Of a stretch of DNA of 64,000 nt, positions 21,316 through 31,391 are shown in pieces. The notes beneath the pieces are model-generated. The model was not told the origin of the DNA. It ran no database searches and was given only the letters and a program-made list of their open reading frames with translations. The number at the start of each line of letters is the position of its first letter. Position 1 is the first letter of the stretch. A program made the position numbers and the translations under genes. The DNA comes from Tiliqua scincoides (taxonomy: Eukaryota > Chordata > Lepidosauria > Squamata > Scincidae): positions 108,523,412 to 108,587,411 of the forward strand of contig NC_089823.1 of NCBI RefSeq assembly GCF_035046505.1. The letters are read 5' to 3'.

Positions 21316-23668
21316 CAACTTCCTTGATGTACCATCTTCTATACCTGCAGTAGCCCAACATATTACTTGCACCTCTGCAAATTAACCCAGTAACCACAAC
21401 TGCAGGTCAAAAAATTATTGGTTAACAAAAAATATGTTTGTACACACCTCAATCAGTGAGTTCACGTTTGTATTTATCTTCTGCATACTTGCTTGCCTTC
21501 TTCCCACCTTTTATCCCATCAGTGCTGAACCTATTCCTTCTGAACATTAGTACTGCTTTTCTCTCTTGAAGAGCCTATGGAGGGACAAAGAAAGTTTTGT
21601 TTTGGAGCCTCTGGATGCAATTCTCAGCACAGCATCTTAACAATTTCTTGAACTTGGTTTCAGGAAATTGTTAAGGTGTCATAGCGAGAATCTTATCAAA
21701 GCAATGGGATCAGTTTCAGAATGTACTTAAGCAACCCTGTTGTGGTTCATTTTGTATTTTTCATTGACTGACACTTTCACAGTACTGGATTATTTTCTTG
21801 CTTACAGGAAGTGGTGTGTGAATGGGTATACGTGCGTGCGCAATGTACTTACAAAAAAAAAAAGAAAGAAATTATAAGGGCAATCCAAATTCTCTGCCAA
21901 GAAAAGCTTAATTTTGCAACCTGTATAAATAGTAGGCACATTAATACTTGTGGCTTTTATTTATTATTTTTTCTACTTCCCCTCGGCACAAGATGAGTTA
22001 TTCAGGTTAGTGAAACCCTGTCTATTTCACTATTATCTGTACCTATTCCTTTAAATGTAAGGGATTTTTTTTTAAAAAAACTATGATTCAGAGAATATTA
22101 AGAACTCCATGGGAAGTGGCAAAATTATATTTATGAGTAATTCAGTTAAAAAATATACAATAGTATGTTAAAATACTTTAAAAATGAAACAAACCTCATT
22201 CTGAAAATTTTCCCAATATCATCTTTGTTTGTTTTTTTTTAAATATAAAATACCAAATGCATTCAATCAATAATGTTTTTCATTAACTCTGGTACAGTAT
22301 ATGTATCTAGAACTTCAACTGCATTGGTCTTTACTGTAGTTTTAAAAAGGCTGAAATGTAAGATAAATAAGGCATATTTATTATTGTTGGAGCAAAGCAT
22401 ATTTCATTCATTCATTCAATTAAGAATTCAGTCATTCAGTAAATACTTATATTGTCTTGCCTGAATTCCAGGTAAGTTTACTACACATTGCTATCTACAG
22501 GGGTGGTGTCACGCACTGGCAAAGTTCTATGCCCATCAGGGTCTAGACTGACCCTTAAACCTTCAGGAGTAGTGAGGTAGTATCCGTTTCACTATTGGGG
22601 GTGGACAGGGACCTCCATCCAGGGCTTTGCCCTAAGACGCCATGCAGTTAGGCAGTGTCAGTGCCTATTTAATTGGCAAACCGTTAGTGCAACAAGATAT
22701 ACATACAATTCTTATCTTCAGTCTAGCACCTGGTTGGGGGAGCAGGGGCAGGATTTAGTCCTTGTTCTCCCTTCTCTACTGTACATTTCTCTGTCCTCTG
22801 CACCAAGTAGGGTTGCCATGAGAGGGTTGCACTTCCCTCATGTCTGAGTTTTCTTGGTTCCAGGGAAAGATAGCTAGAAACAAAGGGGAGGGGGTGCTTG
22901 CCCAGCAACCAGGATCCCCAACCAGCCCTCAAAGTTCAGCTTTGGGAAAGGATTGCTTCATCCTTCGTCGTCGTCGTCGTCATCGTCCTCCTCCTCCTCC
23001 TCCTCCTCTTCCACCTGTCTCCTGACTCCCTCCCTGGGTTTGCCCCAGCCCCAGGGGAGTGGATACTGAGCAGCCCTCAGTTAGCCAGTCTAGAGACCTC
23101 TTATCACCAGCCCTAAGTGCCTTATGAAGTCCTGGGACCTCCAATTCCTGGGCTGCCTGCCCCCATCCTTGCTTTTCCCTTTACTTGGTACATCCCTATG
23201 GTTAAAGGGCCCACATCACCTAAGAGTGGGGAGGCCTTCATCCTGTGAAGAACAGTCAACCCTGTGCCTTGATGGTCCAGGGGACAGCAGGAGGACCAGA
23301 CTTATGTCCATGTGTTGGCTGTACAGTGCTGGTTGCTGCTTCCCTGCTAGGGTTGTGATTTGGTAGCTGGAATCCCCAAGATGATGGGGCAAGTCTGGAA
23401 GCAGACACTCACCCTACAACTACATAATCAACTTAGAAAAGGAAAGGAAAGAAAAAAGGCTCTCCATGCATAGCTGTAGCTGCCATTGAATTGAAGTTAT
23501 TTATATTTAACTAATCTCTTAAAGTTTAATTGATTCTTATTACAAATTCAGAACTTATGCAACATGAACAATGCTAAAAAAGTTAATAATACCAATTCAA
23601 AAATAAAACAAAACGAATAATAAAAGCCGTATTATGTGGCTCCCAAAGTATGTTACGGTTTTCAGAAC
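21316..23668. other. unannotated stretch, partly unclassified repeat-like
   Basis: 21316-22490 is unique AT-rich DNA. 22497-23400 is GC-richer and may be an unclassified interspersed element, but I could find neither termini nor TSD. (GTC)n(CTC)n microsatellite at 22966-23010. No exon recognised. Confidence 0.3.
22966..23010 (+). repeat. microsatellite (CGT)n(CCT)n
   Basis: Five to six CGT units, CATCGT, then about seven CCT/CTC units. Unusual in keeping CpG-containing units intact. Confidence 0.9.
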
Positions 23669-23830
23669 CCCCCACAGAGTTTTAAATAATAACTTACAAG
23701 TACTTGTTAGAAGTAGTAGTAATTACTACTACTACTTAGTAGTAGCCCTACTACATACTACTATTATTACTAGTAGCAATTACTACTACTTCTAACAAGT
23801 ACTTGCAAGTTATTTAAAACTTTGTGGGGG
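23669..23830. repeat. inverted repeat, ~60-bp arms
   Basis: Arms 23669-23729 and 23773-23830 are reverse complements with a 3-nt indel and about three mismatches. They carry 'CAAGTACTTGTTAGAAGTAG' and its complement. The 43-nt loop is itself made of CTA/TAG triplets. It could be a small fold-back transposon; no TSD was identified. Confidence 0.85.
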
Positions 23831-23850
23831 ATAGCACTGCTAAGTACTAC

Positions 23851-23900
<50 letters not shown>
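23851..23900 (+). repeat. microsatellite (GTA)16-17
   Basis: Uninterrupted GTA array starting 20 bp past the inverted repeat. The same triplet is found in the hairpin's arms and loop. Confidence 0.97.
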
Positions 23901-23901
<1 letters not shown>

Positions 23902-24302
23902 AAAGGACTTAAAGAGAATAGTTACAAGTAGTAGCTTTAAAAAAAATCCAAATATTTTGTTAGGCTAAACTTTTTGCCTTGCCAAGGAAAATGTACAGAA
24001 GCATTGATACAGAAGCCCACAAATCCTTGAGATTGCACCCAGGAACTGCTAATCTTACAAGATGTATTCAGTTTTAAGTTTAATGATAACAGCAGGGATG
24101 CCTCTGAGAGAATGGGTGAGTTCTGGTATTGGGTTTACAATACTTCAAAATCCACAATAGGATTTGAGATATGATTTGACTCTGATCAGATATATATAAT
24201 GCTGCTTTGCCATCTCAGATACTCTTACATGAGAACTGAATTTCTATCCTCAGTTTGAGGAAAGGAATAAAGCTTATACCACCCGTCTCAAATATTTGCC
24301 TC

Positions 24303-24611
24303 AGCGCAATCCTAAGTGTGCCCTAGGCCAGCGCAAGTCCCTTGCGCCAGCCTCCAAGTGTTGCAGAATTGCTGTAAGGCACTTCTTCACCACCATGGGA
24401 GGAGGTAGGCTGGTGCACGGACATACAGCAGCCTCTGGAGGCCGAATCCTTCCCCACTGCAAGGCAGAGGTAAGTGTGTGCCGGCCTGTCTTGGCTGGCA
24501 CAGAAGTCTGGGGGTGGGCTAAATGGGGGCGTTCTGGGGTGGGGGAGTGCAAGCAGGCCTGTGGGTGGACTGGGCCCAGGAAGGGGGTGGAGCCAGTCAC
24601 TTACCATGGTA
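24303..24611. repeat. half copy of long CAATCCT-type MITE
   Basis: 'GCGCAATCCTAAGTGTGCCC' followed by GC-rich interior ('ccagcgcaagtcccttgcgc') resembling the 36860 element. No right terminus before the hAT fragment that follows. Confidence 0.4.
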
Positions 24612-24716
24612 GCATCAAATTTATTAAAAATAAAACATCGGAATGAATTGAGACCCGCCTGAAATTGGCTCGTGACCCACCTAGTGTGTCCCAACCCACA
24701 GTTTGAGAAACACTGC
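24612..24716 (-). mobile_element. hAT right-end fragment
   Basis: Ends 'CCCAACCCACAGTTTGAGAAACACTG', preceded by 'ctcgtgacccacctagtgtg'. Same family as the outer element at 16479. No left end or TSD partner found, so it is a truncated or interrupted copy. Confidence 0.55.
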
Positions 24717-26382
24717 TCTACGGAACAAAGTGCCCCGTTCCAATGGAGAAACAGCAGCAGGAGGTGGAGACGGCTTTGGTGACACTTTGCCTCATTGGCT
24801 GGTACTTCCTCTCCTCCTCCTCCTCCTCCTCCTCCTTCTCATTCTCCTAATTTGTCAGGTGGTGGCCCTGTTGACCTCCTTCAGAAGAGGATGAGCTCAG
24901 TCCCAGCTAGAGAACAAGCTGCAAGTGAAGGTAACAATGATTATACTTTATCTTGCTGGCTTCCCCCTTTTTTACAAATCAGAAGGGAAACGTAGCTGTG
25001 CTAGGTTATTCGTTCCTTTAAAGTCTACTTGCAAAAGAGGAGGGGGAAGAAAAATGTTCCTTGCTTCACAGTACAAAAATCGGGGAGGGGACTGTGGTGC
25101 TCTCTTCACTTTTTACTGCCTTTGTACTGGGCATACTTGGGTGAGTACTTCTCCGTTTAACATTGTGTCTTTTTTCAGATGAACAAATGAGATCATTTTA
25201 GGTTAAACTACTCTTGCTTTCATTCTGTTGGACCAACATGGCAACAACACCCCTGAAGTATATTCTCCAGACACATCTAAGAGGATAGGAGTCCTTATAG
25301 GAAAAAAGAGAGAGAAAAAGATCAGTAATAGAAGTCATTTTCTGGGTGGGCGGAATGGCCTCGTTTGATAGCAATATAGGCACCCAGACTGAAATTCCTT
25401 TTTTTTTATTATGTGTTCTTTTTATTTTTTTTTCCTCTCATACTGCCCTGTCACAATGAAATGAATAGAATTCACTCTAATTTTCCTTTCCCGAATGAGA
25501 AGAGCATTGTCACTTGTGCTTGCAATTGTCAGTTTAATAGCTTTCTGTCTCTGTCCGGAGTGGACTGTAGAGCTAGGTGTGTAATCTTGACCTAGGTCAG
25601 CAGAAATTGTGGGCAAGTAAAAGTCACGGGGGTCAGTATTTAAAAGGAGTGCAACCTGTTCAAACGTCACAAACTTCTACCTGGAATCTCTGTAAACCTC
25701 TTCATATACAGCTAAAGAGCTCTAAGACAAGAAAACACATACTAAAAAAAAGAACATAGAACAAAGTTAACCTGTATAATATGTTAAACTGCAGATTATA
25801 TCTTACCTTGGCAAAAAAAAAAAATGAACAAATGTTTCATTCTGGAAATTATTAAGAATGGGACTGAAAATAAATTGGCATATTAATGCCAATGGCATAA
25901 TAATGCCTTTCTAGTTGTCCATGAATCAGCCACTTCTGGAATACGGTGTACAGTTTTTGTTGCCTCATTTCAAGTGGTGCAAAATGATCACATCAGGAGG
26001 AGGAAGCCAAAGGGACATCTAATCCAGAAATGACTGGGAAGCGCTCTGAGTAAATCATGGAGGCAATAGGGCTCTCCTGCTGTTTTGTCCCCCACAACTG
26101 TAACCATTGTGAATTACTGCCTCTGGAGCTTCCATAAAACTATCCATGATTTTGTCAATTCCCTTTCTATCTGGGTTACCCCTTATGGCATTAAGTTCCA
26201 ACCATTATTTTTGCATTGTGTGAAATACTTCCTTTTCTTCACCCAGAATCTACTGCTAATTGGTTACACTGAGTGACCCTAAATACTTGCATTATGAAAG
26301 GAGAAAAATTTCTTTCTGTCCAGTTTTTCCATGCCATGAATAATTGTATAAACCTTTATCATGTCCTCCCTTCCTCAGGGCC
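24717..26382. other. unannotated stretch
   Basis: Contains a (CTC)n tract at 24808-24838 and poly-T at 25399-25433. Otherwise unique-looking DNA with no gene seen. Confidence 0.35.
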
Positions 26383-26696
26383 AGCTCAGTCAGTGGCGGA
26401 CCTGCCATTCACTTGGTGGGGCAAATGCCCCAGGTGTGGAACCTCACATACCTTTAGAACAGGGGTGCCCAAACCCCGGCCCGGGGGCCACTTGTACATA
26501 AGAACATAAGAACATAAGAACAGCCCCACTGGATCAGGCCATAGGCCCATCTAGTCCAGCTTCCTGTATCTCACAGCGGCCCACCAAATGCCCCAGGGAG
26601 CACACCAGATAACAAGAGACCTCATCCTGGTGCTCTCCCCTACATCTGGCATTCTGACTTAACCCATTCCTAAAATCAGGAGGTTGTGCATACACA

Positions 26697-28451
26697 TCAT
26701 GGCTTGTACCCCATAATGGATTTTTCCTCCAGAAACTCATCCAATCCCCTTTTAAAGGCGTCTAGGCTAGACGCCAGCACCACATCCTGTGGCAAGGAAT
26801 TCCACAGACCGACCACGCGCTGAGTAAAGAAATATTTTCTTTTGTCTGTCCTAACCCGCCCAACACTCAATTTTAGTGGATGTCCCCTGGTTCTGGTATT
26901 ATGTGAGAGTGTAAAGAGCATCTCCCTATCCACTCTGTCCATCCCCTGCATAATTTTGTACGTCTCAATCATGTCCCCCCTCAAGCGTCTCTTTTCTAGG
27001 CTGAAGAGGCCCAAACGCCATAGCCTTTCCTCATAAGGAAGGTGCCCCAGCCCCGTAATCATCTTAGTCGCTCTCTTTTGCACCTTTTCCATTTCCACTA
27101 TGTCTTTTTTGAGATGCGGCGACCAGAACTGGACACAATACTCCAGGTGTGGCCTTACCATCGATTTGTACAACGGCATTATAATACTAACCGTTTTGTT
27201 CTCAATACCCTTCCTAATGATCCCAAGCAGAGAATTGGCCTTCTTCACTGCTGCCGCACATTGGGTTGACACTTTCATCGACCTGTCCACCACCACCCCA
27301 AGATCTCTCTCCTGATCTGTCACAGACAGCTCAGAACCCATCAGCCTATATCTAAAGTTTTGATTTTTTCCCCCAATGTGCATGACTTTACACTTACTGA
27401 CATTGAAGCGCATCTGCCATTTTGCTGCCCATTCTGCCAGTCTGGAGAGATCCTTCTGGAGCTCCTCACAATCACTTCTGGTCTTTACCACTCGGAAAAG
27501 TTTGGTGTCATCTGCAAACTTAGCCACTTCACTGCTCAACCCTGTCTCCAGGTCATTTATGAAGAGGTTGAAAAGCACCGGTCCCAGGACAGATCCTTGG
27601 GGCACACCGCTTTTCACCTCTCTCCATTGTGAAAATTGCCCATTGACACCCACTCTCTGCTTCCTGGCCTCCAACCAGTTCTCAATCCAGGAGAGGACCT
27701 GTCCTCTAATTCCCTGACTGTGGAGTTTTTTCAGTAGCCTTTGGTGAGGGACCGTGTCAAACGCCTTCTGAAAGTCCAGATATATAATGTCCACGGGTTC
27801 TCCCGCATCCACATGCCTGTTGACCTTTTCAAAGAATTCTATAAGGTTGGTGAGGAAAGACTTACCCTTACAGAAGCCATGCTGACTCTCCCTCAGCAAG
27901 GCCTGTTCGTCTATGTGTTTTGAGATCCTATCTTTGATGAGGCATTCCACCATCTTACCCGGTATAGATGTTAGGCTAACCGGCCTATAGTTTCCCGGGT
28001 CCCCCCTCTTTCCCTTTTTAAAAATAGGCGTGACATTTGCTATCCTCCAATCTTCTGGCACCGTGGCCGTTTTGAGGGACAAGTTGCATACCTTAGTCAA
28101 GAGATCTGCAACTTCATTCTTCAATTCCTTAATAACCCTTGGGTGTATGCCATCAGGGCCCGGTGACTTATTGATCTTTAATTTATCAATGAGGTCTGAA
28201 ACATCTTCTCTTTTAACCTCTATCTGACTTAACTCCTCGGTCAGGAGGGGCCGTTCGGGCAGCGGTATCTGCCCGAGGTCTTCTGCCGTGAAGACAGATG
28301 CAAAGAACTCATTTAATTTCTCTGCCATCTCTAAATCTCCTTTTATCTCCCCTTTCCCTCCCTCACCATCCAGAGGGCCAACCGCTTCTCTGGCGGGTTT
28401 CCTGCTTCTAACATATTTGAAGAAGCTGTCGGCCTTCCCCCAGGGATCAGT
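26697..28451 (-). CDS. CR1 reverse transcriptase (ORF2 C-terminal part)
   Basis: An open frame of about 584 codons; the first ATG gives 543 residues (MAEKLNEFF..). It would copy the LINE RNA at a nicked target. RT motifs appear in order: GPDGIHPRVIKEL, FKKGKRGDPGNYRPVSLTS, SQHGFCKGKS, IIYLDFQKAFDTVPHQRLLK (motif A with catalytic Asp), GVPQGSVLGPVLFNLFINDL (motif B), KFADDTKL (motif C, catalytic DD), then the thumb and a C-terminal region ending LEEKSIMGYKP. Upstream of the ATG the frame reads DPWGKADSFFKYVRSRK, normal CR1 linker sequence, so the real protein would start further 5'. The N-terminal endonuclease (usually ~230 residues) is missing. The stop overlaps nothing; the 3' UTR follows. 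Confidence 0.95.
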   Translation of the reverse strand, partial: TDPWGKADSFFKYVRSRKPAREAVGPLDGEGGKGEIKGDLEMAEKLNEFFASVFTAEDLGQIPLPERPLLTEELSQIEVKREDVSDLIDKLKINKSPGPDGIHPRVIKELKNEVADLLTKVCNLSLKTATVPEDWRIANVTPIFKKGKRGDPGNYRPVSLTSIPGKMVECLIKDRISKHIDEQALLRESQHGFCKGKSFLTNLIEFFEKVNRHVDAGEPVDIIYLDFQKAFDTVPHQRLLKKLHSQGIRGQVLSWIENWLEARKQRVGVNGQFSQWREVKSGVPQGSVLGPVLFNLFINDLETGLSSEVAKFADDTKLFRVVKTRSDCEELQKDLSRLAEWAAKWQMRFNVSKCKVMHIGGKNQNFRYRLMGSELSVTDQERDLGVVVDRSMKVSTQCAAAVKKANSLLGIIRKGIENKTVSIIMPLYKSMVRPHLEYCVQFWSPHLKKDIVEMEKVQKRATKMITGLGHLPYEERLWRLGLFSLEKRRLRGDMIETYKIMQGMDRVDREMLFTLSHNTRTRGHPLKLSVGRVRTDKRKYFFTQRVVGLWNSLPQDVVLASSLDAFKRGLDEFLEEKSIMGYKP

Positions 28452-29352
28452 TTAAAAGCTGCTCTGCCACCTTTTTAATGTTATGCGCCAGCAGTCTGGT
28501 TCCATTCTGGTTCAAATGGAGCCCGTCCCTCTTGTACAGGCCCCGCTTGTCCCAAAACGTTCCCCAGTGCCTAACGAATCTAAACCCCTCCTCCCTACAC
28601 CACCGTCTCATCCACGCATTGAGACCCCTGATCTCCGCCTGCCTAGCTGGCCCTGCGCGTGGAACAGGTAGCACTTCAGAGAACGCTACCTTTGAGGTCC
28701 TGGCTTTCAGCTTCCTGCCTAAAAGCCTAAATTTGGCCTCCAGGACCTCCCAGCTACACTTGCCCACGTCGTTAGTGCCGACATGCACCACAGCCACTAC
28801 CTCTCCCCCAGCACTGTCTACTAGCCTGTCTAGACGAGAAGTGATGTCCGCAACCTTCGCACCAGGCAGGCAAGTCACCATGCGGTCCTCACATCCGTCG
28901 CAAGCCCCCCTCTCTATGTTTCTAATAATTGAATCCCCCACTACAAGAAGCCCCCGACCCCCCTCCCGCCGAGGAGTATCCCGAGTGTGCTCGGATACGG
29001 GCCCATCCCCTGGAGAAGGGATCCCCCCTAGGGGATTGTTTCCCTCCTCTCCAGGATGACGTCCTCCAGTCCCGAGACTTCCCACCCGGGCAGCCGAGGA
29101 GCTGCACGCCTGAGGTTGGGACGAAGCCTGATCGTCCCCAGAAGTCTCCCCACGGTCCTCCTCTGGCTGCCTGCGCTTCTCCAGGTTGGCCACCAAGGCT
29201 TCAAGGGAGCGGACGCGTTCCCTGAGAGCCTGGAGCTCCTTGCACCGAGGACACACCCATGACTTATACCCCAGAGGCATATAATCATACATGTGGCACT
29301 CGATGCAGAACACTGGATAGCCCCCACTCTGCTGCTGGCTGTCTGACTGCAT
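28447..29352 (-). CDS. CR1 ORF1 protein with zinc-finger-like and SGNH-esterase domains
   Basis: 301 residues, intact. Residues ~16-37 hold CxxC-x16-CxxC (CIEC..CPRC), a zinc-finger-like module. Residues ~38-62 form a short charged helix (KELQALRERVRSLEALVANL), likely a coiled coil for multimerisation. A low-complexity Ser/Gly/Pro linker follows. From ~135 on it is a GDSL/SGNH hydrolase fold: GDSIIRN (nucleophile Ser), VHVGTNDVG (Asn block), and KRDGLHLNQNG (catalytic Asp/His). Such esterase domains are known in CR1 ORF1, where the protein binds the LINE RNA. The frame closes TGA four bases into the RT frame's 5' edge. Plus-strand frames of 193 and 98 codons here are antisense shadows. Confidence 0.93.
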   Translation of the reverse strand: MQSDSQQQSGGYPVFCIECHMYDYMPLGYKSWVCPRCKELQALRERVRSLEALVANLEKRRQPEEDRGETSGDDQASSQPQACSSSAARVGSLGTGGRHPGEEGNNPLGGIPSPGDGPVSEHTRDTPRREGGRGLLVVGDSIIRNIERGACDGCEDRMVTCLPGAKVADITSRLDRLVDSAGGEVVAVVHVGTNDVGKCSWEVLEAKFRLLGRKLKARTSKVAFSEVLPVPRAGPARQAEIRGLNAWMRRWCREEGFRFVRHWGTFWDKRGLYKRDGLHLNQNGTRLLAHNIKKVAEQLLN

Positions 29353-30404
29353 AGCTTTTTTGTTGTTGTTGTTGTTGTTTTATTTAGGGGTCCTTTTAAA
29401 AACCGTACACTGGATAGCAGCCTTTTTCTCTAGGGAAGAGGAAGGGCAGTGTATGGGGCCCTGGCCTCCTCGCCCTGCTGCTGAACTCGCCCAGATGCTA
29501 AACTCTTGTGCCTTACCTGGCACTTGGTTCCCAGAGGCCACACGCATCTGCAGAGAGCCTCACGCGATGGCCTGCCTAGCTTTATACTCCTGGCTGGCTC
29601 CTCCCCCCTCCTTCCTTCCTGATTGAAAGGGGGCTGGCCTTCCCAGGTGAGTTTACAAAAGCTCAGGAAGGCAAATGGCTGCTGATGGGCGTGACCTACT
29701 CTGCAGGCTCCTGAATGGACTGCTTGGGGCTCTTAATGGGTTGGGAATTGGCCCTTCCTAGGTCCTTTCCCTCCTAGTTCTGCTCTCTTAGGCTGGACTG
29801 TTTTTGTAACCTCAAGCTAGTTTTTATTTGGGTTTGTTTAATTATTTATTGCTCTCTAGATCCTGTGTCCCAATTTACTGACCTGTTTAGGTTATGTTCT
29901 AACTTAGATTAGGTTTAACCTGGGTTAAGTATAGGTTTAATTTAAGCAAGTAGAAAACCTGCTTTTTACTTTATCCTCCTCCCTTCCTTCGATTAAGTGC
30001 TACCTTAGGTGCAGCTAACTTTCAATTTTGATTTAAATGCCTGACCCTTGGGCACTTACTCACGAGTAGGACTCTGCTCTTACTCACAAGTAGGACTCTG
30101 CTCCTGCTCAGAGTAGCCCTATGTACCTCCCTTAGGTGCTAACTTTCAATTTTGATTTAAGGTTGCTTTAAAGGTAAGGTTAAGGTTAGAAGACAGGGAG
30201 TTAGAAAGACAAAGCGTTAGAATGAGTACACTTACCTCCTCCTCCTGCTCCTCCTCCTCTCCTTCTCCAAAACTCAGAGGTCTCCTTGCCTTCTCCTCGC
30301 CCAGATGCTAAACTCTTGTGCCTTACCTGGCACTTAGTTCCCAGAGGCACTTGGTTCCCAGAGGCCACACGCGTCTGCAGAGGCCACACGCGTCTGCACG
30401 CGTC
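29353..30404 (-). promoter_or_regulatory. CR1 5' UTR with repeated block
   Basis: Non-coding leader of the LINE, where the internal Pol II promoter is expected. A ~60-bp block ('cgcccagatgctaaactctt..tggcacttggttcccagaggc') occurs at 29488-29541 and again at 30298-30345, about 815 bp apart. A second pair ('gctaactttcaattttgatt') lies at 30015-30034 and 30138-30157. On the LINE sense strand three strings match splice donors: AGGTAAGT at ~30236 and CAGGTAAGG in each copy of the repeated block. The 5' edge has a short ACGCGTCTGCAG-type tandem. Transcription start is not determinable. Confidence 0.6.
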
Positions 30405-31058
30405 TGTGGCCCTCAGGGACTCCCAATGTGGCCCTTAGGAAGTCCCCAGTCTTCAATGAGCATCTGGCCTTCTGGAGACTTGCTGGAGCCCGTGCTGGCC
30501 CAATGCAACCGCTCTCAGCGTGAGGGCGACTGTTCAACCTCTCGCATGAGCTGTGGGACAAGGGCTCCCTCCACTACTTGCTGTTTCACACCTATGATGC
30601 AGCAGTGGCAGCAAAGCAAAGGCCAGCCTTGCTTTGTGCAAGGCCTTTTAGAGGCCTTGAGTTACTATAAGACCTTCATTCATTCATATAAGTTCCATCT
30701 CTAATATATTCATTTATGTAAATTTATTCAAATTTTAAATGTAAATTAATTCTTTTTTCCCCGGCCCCCCAACACAGTGTTGGAGAGAATATGTGGCCCT
30801 CCTGCCAAAATGTTTGGACACCGCTGCTTTAGAACTTTGTGGAAGCCTCTCTGAGGCTCCTGACAGGGTCTGAAACTTAGGTTCTGGTTTGCTGGAAGCA
30901 CAGTTTAAAGCATCATCCTGCAGTCACAGAAGGCACCATGCGCTCTAGTAAGTGGGAAGGGGCAGATTTGCATGTAGGGGGATGGTGGCATCCTGCAAGG
31001 TGGGCGCCATCGCAGACTTTTGCCCTGGGGTGTGAGGCCTAACGCTACTGAGCTCAGT

Positions 31059-31389
31059 ATTGTCTGAAGTAACATGCTAAACGCTTTCCCACCCTTATTG
31101 GTAGAGGAGTAGGAGCCGCTACTCCCAATTCCTGAATTGAAAAAAATGAGAGGAAGTGTGAAGGAGGGGAGAGTGGTGGGCTAGAGAGTTGGTATTCTAG
31201 GCATTAGTTTCCTCCATACTTGCACTCCAACATCCTATTTTCCAATCCAGGGAGTGAGAGGAGAAGGAGGAAGTTCATGGGCAGATAGAAGTAGGAGCCT
31301 TCTGCCAAGTTGCTACCCGGGTCGACTCATGAATGAACCGGCCCCGCCCTTGTTTATTTTTTTCTAAACCACAAAGCCCCATATATTAG
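31059..31389. other. unannotated stretch
   Basis: Unique-looking DNA between the hAT nest and a Tigger-type element. Confidence 0.35.
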
Positions 31390-31391
31390 TA

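Larger units (their letters stand above)
26496..30404 (-). mobile_element. CR1 LINE, ~3.9 kb, nearly full length but lacking endonuclease region
   Basis: Minus-strand order: 5' UTR (30404-29353), ORF1 (29352-28447), reverse-transcriptase frame (28451-26697), 3' UTR, and an 8-bp terminal repeat read as (GTTCTTAT)n at 26496-26520. The 8-bp repeat and the ORF1 esterase domain mark the CR1 clade. The apurinic-type endonuclease that normally opens CR1 ORF2 is absent: the ORF1 stop lies against the RT region. Both frames are otherwise undamaged, which indicates a recent insertion. The target is the hAT at 26460; a short TSD (CTTGT/TCTGT-like) is uncertain. Confidence 0.93.
26460..30826 (-). mobile_element. 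middle hAT of the nest, split by CR1
   Basis: Left piece 26460-26495 starts CAGGGGTGCCCAAACCCC. Right piece 30405-30826 ends TTTGGACACCGCTG. It is the inverted-orientation homologue of the element at 10651 (shared 'ttgctttgtgcaaggc' and 'ccttcattcattcatataag' blocks). TSD CTTTAGAA is perfect (26452-26459, 30827-30834). The 36-bp left piece and the 422-bp right piece join into a normal ~460-bp element once the LINE is set aside. Confidence 0.93.
26391..31050 (+). mobile_element. outer hAT of a triple nest
   Basis: Left end CAGTGGCGGACCTGCC and right end GTGAGGCCTAACGCTACTG. The latter's complement CAGTAGCGTTAGGCC matches the left TIR. TSD AGCTCAGT is perfect (26383-26390, 31051-31058). Its own sequence is only ~285 bp (26391-26459 plus 30835-31050). 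The rest is a second hAT, which is in turn split by a CR1 LINE. TSD lacks central TA, so it groups with the 12163 element rather than the Buster-type ones. Confidence 0.9.

Noticed and set aside
22497-23400. Possible solo LTR
   Set aside because: No TG..CA ends with a matching duplication, no polyadenylation layout and no internal region seen. Left unclassified.
28478-29225. 193- and 98-codon plus-strand frames
   Set aside because: Antisense to the intact CR1 ORF1, which has clear domain motifs. The plus-strand frames are shadows.
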